Source: Piscinibacter gummiphilus (GTDB lineage: Bacteria > Pseudomonadota > Gammaproteobacteria > Burkholderiales > Burkholderiaceae_C). From it: a stretch of 64,000 nt of DNA. The translations under genes and the position numbers were made by a program. Numbering within the stretch: the first letter of the stretch is position 1; each line of letters opens with the position of its first letter. Location of the stretch: positions 2,480,001 through 2,544,000 of the forward strand of contig NZ_CP015118.1 of the NCBI RefSeq assembly GCF_002116905.1, written 5' to 3'. Below are positions 17,221 through 25,472 of this stretch, one piece after another. Under the pieces are notes generated by a model, which worked only from the letters and a program-made list of their open reading frames with translations, had not been told where the DNA came from and did not search any database.

Positions 17221-18125
17221 ACACGCCTCTCTCCTCCCCGAATATTCTCGGCGCCGTGCGGTGCCTGTGGCCCGCCGGCGCGACGCTCGGCGAGGGCACG
17301 ATGTGGTCGCCCGGCGAGCAATCGCTCTACTGGGTCGACATCCTCGAACGCACGCTGTACCGGTACCACCCGGCCACCGGCGCGCGCGCGAGCTGGAAGT
17401 TCGAGGAGGAGATCTCGGCGCTGGCCGAACGTGCGAACGCGCCGGGCCTGATCGTCACGCTGCGTCGTGGTTTCGCGTTCTTCGATCCGTCCACCGAGCG
17501 GTTGACGAGGCTGCACGAACCCGAGCCGGACCGGGTGGGCAACCGCTTCAATGACGGCAAGTGCGATGCCCAGGGCCGCTTCTGGGCCGGCACGATGGAC
17601 TTCGGCGCGACCCATCCCACCGGTGCGATGTATCGCTACGAGGCCGATGGTTCGTGCACGCGGCTCGACGACGGCTACGCGGTGTCGAACGGTCCCACGT
17701 GGTCGGCCGACGGCCGCACGATGTACTTCAACGACACGGTCCACCAGCAGGTCAACGCGTTCGACCTCGACCCGGCCACCGGCGCGGTGTCGAACAAGCG
17801 GCCCTGGCTGAAGTTCGGCCCGGGGGAGGGCTATCCCGACGGCATGACCACCGATGCGGCGGGCCGCCTCTGGATCTGCCACTGGGGCGGGTCGCGCGTG
17901 ACGTGCCATGATCCCGTGACCGCGCAGGAGCTCGCCCGCGTGGACCTGCCGACGGCCCACATCACCAACGTCGCGTTCGGCGGCCCTGACTTCCGCACCC
18001 TGTTCATCACCAGTGCCCGGTACGAACTGACCGAGGCGCAGCTCGCCGAGCAGCCGCTGGCGGGTTCCCTGTTCGCCGTCGAGATCGACAGCCCGGGGCA
18101 GGCGCCCCATCGTTTCGCGGGTTGA
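17217..18125 (+). CDS. SMP-30/gluconolactonase-family sugar lactonase
   Basis: A 302-aa six-bladed beta-propeller lactonase. The metal-binding Glu is in L-G-E-G-T-M-W, the Asn and Asp ligands are in S-N-G-P-T-W and Y-P-D-G-M-T, and N-R-F-N-D-G-K is present. It hydrolyses the aldonolactone produced by the SDR enzyme to the acid used by the dehydratase. The chosen start is a TTG at 17217 that overlaps the dehydratase stop (TTGA), with AGGGA just upstream. The first ATG downstream would delete the metal-binding Glu, and a GTG at 17256 lacks a ribosome site. Confidence 0.87.
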   Translation: MNTPLSSPNILGAVRCLWPAGATLGEGTMWSPGEQSLYWVDILERTLYRYHPATGARASWKFEEEISALAERANAPGLIVTLRRGFAFFDPSTERLTRLHEPEPDRVGNRFNDGKCDAQGRFWAGTMDFGATHPTGAMYRYEADGSCTRLDDGYAVSNGPTWSADGRTMYFNDTVHQQVNAFDLDPATGAVSNKRPWLKFGPGEGYPDGMTTDAAGRLWICHWGGSRVTCHDPVTAQELARVDLPTAHITNVAFGGPDFRTLFITSARYELTEAQLAEQPLAGSLFAVEIDSPGQAPHRFAG

Positions 18126-18147
18126 TCCCGCGGGGAGGTTCCCTGTC

Positions 18148-19107
18148 ATGTTCGCCACTGCCGAGCCGCGCCACGACGCGGCGTCCGACACCGCCGCGTC
18201 CCGCCACGAGACCGTGTGGCTCCACCACGCCGGACAGCGCCTGGGCCTCGTCCCGAGCCTCGGAGGCGGCGTGGCCGCGTGGCAGCTCGAACGCCCCGAG
18301 GGCCTGCTGGACCTGTGGCGGCCGTGGGACGGCCGGACCGAGGACCGCTACACGCTGGCCTCGTTCGCGATGGTGCCGTGGTCGAACCGCATCAGCGCGG
18401 GCGGCTTCGAGCACAACGGCAAATTCCATCCGATGGAACCCAACCGCGAGGGCGAGCCGTACCCGATCCATGGCGACGGCTGGCTGCAGCCGTGGACCTT
18501 CACGCAGCGCCGCTGCGACACCATCGAGATGTCGCTCGAATCGCATGGCCACGGCGGCAACCCGTACGACTACCACGCGGTGCAGACGTTCACCCTGGTG
18601 GACGGCGGCCTCGACCAGGCGGTGCAGGTCACGCACATGGGCCGGCAGCCGCTGCCCTACGGCCTCGGCCTGCACCCGTGGTTCCCGCGCACGCCCGGCA
18701 CGCGCCTGACGGCACCCGTACGGGGCGTCTGGCTGAGCGGCGACGATCCCATCCCCACCCGGCACACCGAGGACTTCCCCGCGACGTGGGACCTGCGGGA
18801 CGCGGCCGACGTGAACGGCAGCCTGATCGACAACGCGTACAGCGGCTGGCCCGGCGAGGCGCTGATCCAGTGGCCCGAGCGGGGCCTGGAGATGACGATG
18901 GTGGTGACGTCGCTGCAGCGCTACTGCGCCGAAGGTCACTGCCTGCTGTACCGCCCGCCGCACGGCGAGTCGTTCTGCTTCGAGCCGGTGACCCACCCGA
19001 TCGACGCGTTCCATCTGCCCGGACGGCCCGGGCTCGAATCCCTGCGGATGGGCGACAGCCTGAGCCTGTCGGTGCAATGGCGCGTGCGCCCGACGACCCG
19101 CGGCTGA
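18148..19107 (+). CDS. Aldose 1-epimerase family protein
   Basis: A 319-aa galactose-mutarotase-like protein. N-R-I-S-A-G-G-F-E-H, I-H-G-D-G-W, the G-L-G-L-H-P-W-F catalytic His region and C-F-E-P-V-T-H-P-I (catalytic Glu) are all in place. It should interconvert the anomers of the imported sugar so that the dehydrogenase gets the right form. A strong GGGGAGG lies upstream of the ATG, 22 nt after the lactonase stop, so it is probably the third gene of the dehydratase operon. No terminator was seen before the Fur box region that follows. Confidence 0.87.
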   Translation: MFATAEPRHDAASDTAASRHETVWLHHAGQRLGLVPSLGGGVAAWQLERPEGLLDLWRPWDGRTEDRYTLASFAMVPWSNRISAGGFEHNGKFHPMEPNREGEPYPIHGDGWLQPWTFTQRRCDTIEMSLESHGHGGNPYDYHAVQTFTLVDGGLDQAVQVTHMGRQPLPYGLGLHPWFPRTPGTRLTAPVRGVWLSGDDPIPTRHTEDFPATWDLRDAADVNGSLIDNAYSGWPGEALIQWPERGLEMTMVVTSLQRYCAEGHCLLYRPPHGESFCFEPVTHPIDAFHLPGRPGLESLRMGDSLSLSVQWRVRPTTRG

Positions 19108-19115
19108 ATCCCGCA

Positions 19116-19134
19116 AATGAAAATTATTCGCATT
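19116..19134. promoter_or_regulatory. Fur box candidate upstream of fur
   Basis: AATGAAAATTATTCGCATT is a 19-bp imperfect palindrome (7 of 9 arm positions match) close to the proteobacterial Fur box. A TATACT -10-like hexamer follows at 19141-19146, so a bound repressor would cover the -35 region. Fur autoregulation is well known; binding here is inferred. Confidence 0.6.
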
Positions 19135-19236
19135 GGCGGCTATACTGGAACACCGCTGCGGTGACCGCAGGAGGGGCCCGATGAGGCCCGGCCCGCGGCG
19201 GAGCATCGTGCACTCATTCCAGAACACCACCAGGCC

Positions 19237-19650
19237 ATGGACAACCACCCCTTCGACCTGAAACAGAACGGCCTCAAGGCCACCGCACCGCGGGTCAAGA
19301 TCCTCGAACTCTTCCAGGCGAGCGACCGCCGCCACCTGTCGGCCGAGGACGTGTACCGCCTCGTGCTGGCGGAAGACGCCGACCTGGGCCTCGCCACGGT
19401 CTACCGCGTGCTGCACCAGTTCGAGGAGGCCGGCCTGCTGAAGAAGAGCCAGCTGGGCAACAGCAAGGCCGTCTACGAACTCAACGATGGCGAGCGCCAC
19501 CACGGCCACCTCGTGTGCACGCGCACCGGCGAGGTCAAGGAGTTCTTCGACCCGGCGGTCGAAGCGCGCTTGAAGGAGATCGTCACCGAACTCGGCTACG
19601 ACCTCTCCGACTACGTCATCACGGCGTACGGCCTGCCGAAGCGGGCCTGA
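19237..19650 (+). CDS. fur: Ferric uptake regulator Fur
   Basis: A 137-aa Fur protein. It has an N-terminal winged helix (L-K-A-T-A-P-R-V-K-I-L, then L-A-T-V-Y-R-V-L-H-Q-F), followed by the dimerisation/metal domain with the His cluster E-R-H-H-G-H. The first Cys of the usual C-x-x-C is present (H-L-V-C-T-R-T-G) but the second is Thr, as in several Cys-poor Fur proteins. The structural zinc must therefore be bound differently or be absent. With Fe2+ it represses iron-uptake genes. It lies behind its own Fur-box-like site and is convergent with the chemoreceptor (6-nt gap). Confidence 0.93.
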   Translation: MDNHPFDLKQNGLKATAPRVKILELFQASDRRHLSAEDVYRLVLAEDADLGLATVYRVLHQFEEAGLLKKSQLGNSKAVYELNDGERHHGHLVCTRTGEVKEFFDPAVEARLKEIVTELGYDLSDYVITAYGLPKRA

Positions 19651-19656
19651 GGGCGA

Positions 19657-21210
19657 TCAGCTCCCGAGGCGGAACACCGACATCGCCTGCGAGAGCGACT
19701 GCGCCTGGTGCTTCAGGCTCTCGGCGGCCGCCGCGGATTCCTCGACCAGCGCAGCGTTCTGCTGCGTGACCTGGTCGAGCTGGGACACGGCCAGGCCCAC
19801 CTGGTCGATGCCCTGCGACTGCTCGACGGTGGCCGCGGTGATCTCGGACACGAGGTCGCCCACGCGGCGCACCTGCTGGATGATCTCCTGCATCGTGGCG
19901 CCGGCGTCCTCCACTTGGCGCGAGCCGTCGGCGACGCTGGACACGCTGGTCTCGATCAGCGCCTTGATCTCCTTGGCCGACTGCGCGCTGCGCTGGGCGA
20001 GGGTGCGCACCTCGCCGGCCACGACCGCGAAGCCGCGGCCCTGCTCGCCGGCGCGAGCGGCTTCCACCGCGGCGTTCAAGGCGAGGATGTTCGTCTGGAA
20101 CGCGATGCCGTCGATCGTGCCGACGATGTCGGCGATGCGGCGCGACGACTCGGTGATGCCGTTCATCGTGCTCACGACACCGGCCACCACGTCACCGCCC
20201 TTCGCCGCCACCTGCGTGGCCTGTTCCGCGAACTGCGAGGCGGCACGGGCGTTGTCGGCGTTGTGGCGCACGGTGGCGGTCAGCTGTTCCATCGAGGCCG
20301 CGGTCTGCTGCAGGTTCGACGCCTGCTCCTCGGTGCGCTGGCTCAGGTCGAGGTTGCCGGTGGCGATCTCCGACGAGGCATGCGAGACGGCGTCCACGCC
20401 CTTGCGCACGTCGCCGACGACGTTGCGCAGCTGGCCCACCATCTGGCCCAGCGCCACCGAGAGCTGGCCCACTTCGTCGCGGCCCGCGGCGGACGACGTG
20501 GTGGCCGAGCGGCTGAGGTCGCCGTCCGCGACGGCCTTCGCGAGGTCGACGGCATCACGCAGCGGCACGGCGATGGCGCGGGTCAGCAGCAGGCCGAGCG
20601 CCGTGGCGATGCCCGCGGCGACGACGATCAGGACGGCCATGCCACGCAGGCTGCCTTCGTAGGCGGCCTTCGCGGCGGCGGCGTCCTCCTGGGACAGCCG
20701 GTCGTTGTATTCACCGAGCGCCCGCACGGCGTTCAGCGCGGCCTCGAAGGCCTTGCCGCTGCCGTCGACGATCTGGCGCGCCTCGTCGAGGCGTCCGGCC
20801 TTCGCGGCCGCGATCAGCGGTGCGTCGATGGCGATGTAGGCGCCCCACGCCGACTGCGCAGCCTCGAACAGCGCGCGTTCCTCGGGCGTGGCGATGGCTT
20901 CCTCGTAGATCTTGCTGTACTTCGCGAACTCGTCCTGGGATGCCTTCACGCGTTCGGCGATGGCGTCCACCTTGTCCGGCGCGGCCGTGGTCAGCGCCAT
21001 CTCGCGGGTGCGCAGGCGCGGCACCCATTCGAGCATGTGGCCGCTGTCGCGGATGCCCGTGAGACGGTACTTCATGATCTCGTCGGTCCGTTCGAACACC
21101 TTCGAGAGCTGCCAGCCGGAGAAGCCGGCGAGCAGGAGCATCGTGACCAGCACACACGCGAACGCGCAGGTGAGCTTGGCCCGGACGGACAAGGTGTGGA
21201 AGAACATCAT
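19657..21210 (-). CDS. Methyl-accepting chemotaxis protein
   Basis: A 517-aa inner-membrane chemoreceptor. TM1 is at about residues 10-30. The periplasmic sensor is about 160 residues and helical (four-helix-bundle type, with M-A-L-T-T-A-A-P-D-K). TM2 is near 190-212, followed by a HAMP domain and the long cytoplasmic signalling coiled coil. The coiled-coil tip has I-A-F-Q-T-N-I-L-A-L-N-A-A-V-E-A-A-R, and an E-E-Q-A-S-N-L-Q-Q-T-A-A-S-M-E-Q methylation region is present. There is no CheR-tethering pentapeptide at the C-terminus. Two adjacent ATGs (21205-21210) could start it. The ligand is unknown. The longer reading upstream crosses the transpeptidase gene and is rejected. Confidence 0.92.
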   Translation of the reverse strand: MMFFHTLSVRAKLTCAFACVLVTMLLLAGFSGWQLSKVFERTDEIMKYRLTGIRDSGHMLEWVPRLRTREMALTTAAPDKVDAIAERVKASQDEFAKYSKIYEEAIATPEERALFEAAQSAWGAYIAIDAPLIAAAKAGRLDEARQIVDGSGKAFEAALNAVRALGEYNDRLSQEDAAAAKAAYEGSLRGMAVLIVVAAGIATALGLLLTRAIAVPLRDAVDLAKAVADGDLSRSATTSSAAGRDEVGQLSVALGQMVGQLRNVVGDVRKGVDAVSHASSEIATGNLDLSQRTEEQASNLQQTAASMEQLTATVRHNADNARAASQFAEQATQVAAKGGDVVAGVVSTMNGITESSRRIADIVGTIDGIAFQTNILALNAAVEAARAGEQGRGFAVVAGEVRTLAQRSAQSAKEIKALIETSVSSVADGSRQVEDAGATMQEIIQQVRRVGDLVSEITAATVEQSQGIDQVGLAVSQLDQVTQQNAALVEESAAAAESLKHQAQSLSQAMSVFRLGS

Positions 21211-21375
21211 GGGGGGTGGGTTTCGCAGGAGGGGAGGGACACACGACGCCCGGACCACGCGGCGCCGTAGGGATTTTCCGGACGACAGGGCCGTGTGCAT
21301 GGCCCGAAAAGCGGGTTCCGATCCCGCCAGTTCTCGGCAGACCGGTGGCTTGCACCGCCATGGACACCGTCGACA

Positions 21376-22431
21376 ATGGCCGCCATGCCGACCTCCCGCA
21401 TCCTCCCGTTCCGCCGCCGATGGCTGGCCTCCCTGGGCGCCGTCACGCTGACCTCGCTGCTGCCGGGCCTCGCCCGCGCGGCGCCCGTCTGGGGGGCACC
21501 CCGCTCCAGCCCGGTGGACCTGCCCCCGGCCGAACTGAAGGCGGGCCAGTGGATCTGGGCCGGTGACAGCGGGCCGGCCAGTCCGATGGTGGTGGTCGTG
21601 AGCCTGAACGAGCAGCGGGCCTACGTCTACCGCAACGGCCTGCTCGAGGCGGTGAGCACGGTCAGCACCGGCAAGCCCGGGCACGCGACGCCCACCGGGG
21701 TGTTCACCATCCTGCAGAAGGATCGGAACCACCGCTCGAGCCTCTACAACGACGCGCCGATGCCGTTCCAGGAGCGGCTCACCTGGGACGGCGTGGCGCT
21801 GCACGCGGGCGGGCTGCCCGGCTACCCCGAATCGCACGGCTGCGTCCACCTGCCGACCGAGTTCGCCCGCCGCCTCTTCGAGACCACCGCGCTCGGAGTG
21901 ACCGTCGTGATCGGCAAGGACGGCGTGTCCCCGGCATCGGTGGTGCATCCGACGATGCTGTCGCCCGTGGCCGCCCGCGGGGCCTTCGACGTGGCGCCCG
22001 GGCCGCTGGCGGCCGACGAGAACAGCCGGTGGACCCCGGAGGTGGCCCCGGCCGGCCCGGTGTCGCTGGTGCTCAGCAGCCGCGACGAACGGCTGGTGGT
22101 GCTGCGGGGCGGCGTCGAGATCGGCCGCACACGCTTCCGGCTGCGGCAGCCCGGTGCGTGGACGGGCACCCACGCGTTCACGATGGCGGCGGCCACAGCA
22201 GACGGCGGCGAGCCTCGGTGGATTGCGGTCGGCGTGCCCGGCCACGAGGGCGAGGCGGGTCAGGCGCTGGACCGGGCCGCGATCGACAACGTGGAGATCC
22301 CGCCCGCGTTCGTGGCGAGCGTGCTGCCGCTGCTGCAGCCGGGGAGTGTGCTGGTGGCCACCGATGCCCCCATCCTGCCGGGCAGCACGGGCCCGCGGCA
22401 GCGTGTGGTGGACGCGGAGCCACCCACCTGA
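21376..22431 (+). CDS. L,D-transpeptidase (YkuD family)
   Basis: A protein of about 351 aa with an Arg-rich N-terminal signal (F-R-R-R-W-L-A-S-L-G-A-V-T-L, cleavage near A-R-A-A). A YkuD domain follows: M-V-V-V-V-S-L-N-E-Q-R-A-Y, G-K-P-G-H-A-T-P-T-G-V-F and the catalytic S-H-G-C-V-H-L-P. It should cross-link peptidoglycan or anchor proteins in the periplasm through 3-3 type bonds. The C-terminal third (residues about 205-345) is a separate region with R-D-E-R-L-V-V-L and no motif I recognise. Starts at 21376 and 21385 are both possible and neither has a strong ribosome site. Confidence 0.85.
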   Translation: MAAMPTSRILPFRRRWLASLGAVTLTSLLPGLARAAPVWGAPRSSPVDLPPAELKAGQWIWAGDSGPASPMVVVVSLNEQRAYVYRNGLLEAVSTVSTGKPGHATPTGVFTILQKDRNHRSSLYNDAPMPFQERLTWDGVALHAGGLPGYPESHGCVHLPTEFARRLFETTALGVTVVIGKDGVSPASVVHPTMLSPVAARGAFDVAPGPLAADENSRWTPEVAPAGPVSLVLSSRDERLVVLRGGVEIGRTRFRLRQPGAWTGTHAFTMAAATADGGEPRWIAVGVPGHEGEAGQALDRAAIDNVEIPPAFVASVLPLLQPGSVLVATDAPILPGSTGPRQRVVDAEPPT

Positions 22432-22543
22432 AGATACGAATTCCGACGTAGCGCATTCGGACTCCGCGCGGCGCCGAGCCGCGTCATGCCCCGTGCGCAT
22501 TCGGAGGCTCCAATCGACCGGACTTTCCGCTTCGAGTCCGCCC

Positions 22544-23629
22544 ATGAATTCTCTCGACGTCACCGCGCCGCTGGGCAGCGAGGTTCCCGCCGCCGCGCCG
22601 AGGCCGCTCGCCACGAGCCGGCCCGTGCACCGGCATTCGCTCGAAAACTTCCGTGCCCTCGCGATCCTCTGCGTGATGGTGTGCCACCTGGAATCGATCC
22701 GGGACTTCGGCGAGGCGGGCCGGCTGTTCCTGTTCGTGTTCGGCGGCGGCACGACGCTGTTCATCTTCATCTCGGGCTACCTGTTCCATCACACCGAGCA
22801 CGCACGCTTCGACCACACGGCCTACCTCGGCCGCAAGCTGCGCCACGTGATCTGCCCCTACCTCGTGCTGTCGGTGCCGGTGATCACCGCCGGGTTGCTC
22901 GAGTCGCGGGCCGAGGCGTTCGACCTGTCCGCGCCGGCCTATGTGCTGTGGTCGCTGCTGGTCGGCGGATCGCTGGTCAAGACGCTCTGGTTCATTCCCA
23001 TGATCAGCGTGATCTTCGTGATGACCCCGCTGTTCCACCGCCTCGCGCAGGGGGCGTGGCTGCTGCCGGTCGTGCTGGCGGCCCTCGTGTTCAGCCTGTC
23101 TTCGGGACGCCCGGTCGGCAGCCTCAACCCGTTCCTCGGCGCGGCCCACTACCTGGGCTTCTACTTGCTCGGCATCGCCGCGTCGGTCCACGCCGGGCGC
23201 ATCGCGCGCCTGGCGGAGGGGCGATGGTTCTGGGCGCTGGTGCTGGGCGGCGCTGGGGTGCTCTCGGGCGCGCTGGCGCTCGACCTGGCGCGGGACCCGG
23301 GGCCGATGGGGTTCGGCGACGCGCTGGGAACCCTCAACACGGTGCAGTCCGGAAAGCTCGGCCTGCTGGTGGCCGCCTTCCTGCTGATCCACCGGTTCCT
23401 CGATCGCCCGAGCGCGGCCTTGAGCCACCTGGCCGACATCAGCTTCGGGCTCTACTTCCTGCACGGTATCCTGGCGGCCGGCCATGGGCGGCTCCTGCGG
23501 GGCACCGCGTGGCACCCGCTGCTGGCGCTGGCGGTCGAAGCGGCCGTGGTCATCGGCGTGTCGGTGGTGCTGGTGCACCTGGTGCGCCGGCAGTTCGGAC
23601 GCCGAAGCCGGTATGTGGTCGGTTGCTAG
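22544..23629 (+). CDS. Acyltransferase-3 family membrane protein
   Basis: A 361-aa polytopic membrane protein of the acyltransferase 3 (OatA/OafB-like) family. It has about ten hydrophobic segments. The first contains N-F-R-A-L-A-I-L-C-V-M-V-C-H-L-E, with the conserved R and catalytic H. The F-I-S-G-Y-L-F segment is typical of the second helix region. Such proteins transfer acetyl or similar groups to surface polysaccharide, peptidoglycan or lipids. It overlaps the following SGNH-like gene by 17 nt, recalling the AT3-SGNH partnership that is often a single fused protein. Just upstream, GCGCATTCGGA is repeated at 22451 and 22495. Confidence 0.85.
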   Translation: MNSLDVTAPLGSEVPAAAPRPLATSRPVHRHSLENFRALAILCVMVCHLESIRDFGEAGRLFLFVFGGGTTLFIFISGYLFHHTEHARFDHTAYLGRKLRHVICPYLVLSVPVITAGLLESRAEAFDLSAPAYVLWSLLVGGSLVKTLWFIPMISVIFVMTPLFHRLAQGAWLLPVVLAALVFSLSSGRPVGSLNPFLGAAHYLGFYLLGIAASVHAGRIARLAEGRWFWALVLGGAGVLSGALALDLARDPGPMGFGDALGTLNTVQSGKLGLLVAAFLLIHRFLDRPSAALSHLADISFGLYFLHGILAAGHGRLLRGTAWHPLLALAVEAAVVIGVSVVLVHLVRRQFGRRSRYVVGC

Positions 23630-24386
23630 GGCGGCCTGCCTCGTGGCCGCTGGCCTGCTGGCCGGCACGGCGCATGCGGGCGAGATCCGCATCCTCGTGA
23701 TCGGGGGCGCGCTGGCCTCGAACTGCAACGCGCACGCGTTCCAGCCCGCGGCCGGTGTCTACCAGCTCGGGCTGGACGGCGCCGAGAAGCCCGCCGGCGA
23801 CCCGTTCGACTGGGCCGACTGCCAGGGTGGCGCCCAATGGGTGCCGCTGGGCGAGGCCCTGCTCCGCCTCGGCCGGGCGGACCGCGTCGTCTTCCTGCCG
23901 GTGGGCGTGCAGCGGGCACGCGCGGCCGACTGGCTGACGGACTCGCCGGCCCGCACGCGGCTGCAGGCTGCGCTCGCGATGGCCCGTGCGCACCACATGC
24001 GCTTCGACTACGCGCTGTGGCAGCAGGGCATGGCCGACGCCGGCACCCCGCGCAGCGAACACGCGACCCAGGTCGACGCGGTCATCAAGTCGATCAACCG
24101 CCAGGTGCGGATCGGCAAGTGGCTGATCGCCCGGCAGTCCGGGTGCGCGGGCCAGCCCGACCCGGACATCTCCAGCGCCCAGCTCCAGGCCGCGCGCGAC
24201 CCGCTGCACCGGCGGTTCCCGGGCCCCGACGTCGATGCGCTCGGCGCGGCCTACCGGGTCGACGGGTGCCGTCTCAACCGCGCCGGGCAGGAGGAGATGG
24301 CGCGCCGGTGGGTGCGGGCCATGGGCGAGGCGGATGCCGAATACACCCGCTATCAGAAGGAATCGCTGCTGCACTATTTCCGGTGA
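23613..24386 (+). CDS. Secreted SGNH/GDSL-hydrolase-like protein, apparently degenerate
   Basis: A 257-aa protein with a signal peptide (residues 1-22, A-H-A-G). After it, I-L-V-I-G-G-A-L-A-S-N-C-N occupies the place of the SGNH block I (usually G-x-S). The C-terminal D-G-C-R-L-N-R-A-G-Q-E-E-M resembles block V (usually D-x-x-H), with Arg220 where His is expected. A33 and R220 thus replace the usual nucleophile and catalytic His if the alignment is right. The gene overlaps the acyltransferase by 17 nt, so translation is likely coupled. It may be a non-catalytic partner or use a shifted Ser (S36). The fold call is tentative. Confidence 0.55.
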   Translation: MWSVARAACLVAAGLLAGTAHAGEIRILVIGGALASNCNAHAFQPAAGVYQLGLDGAEKPAGDPFDWADCQGGAQWVPLGEALLRLGRADRVVFLPVGVQRARAADWLTDSPARTRLQAALAMARAHHMRFDYALWQQGMADAGTPRSEHATQVDAVIKSINRQVRIGKWLIARQSGCAGQPDPDISSAQLQAARDPLHRRFPGPDVDALGAAYRVDGCRLNRAGQEEMARRWVRAMGEADAEYTRYQKESLLHYFR

Positions 24387-24443
24387 CGGGCCGCGGCGGC
24401 GGCAACCTGCGAAAATGGCGGGTGACGTCCCTTTCGTGACCCG

Positions 24444-25463
<1,020 letters not shown>

Positions 25464-25472
25464 TCCGCCCGC

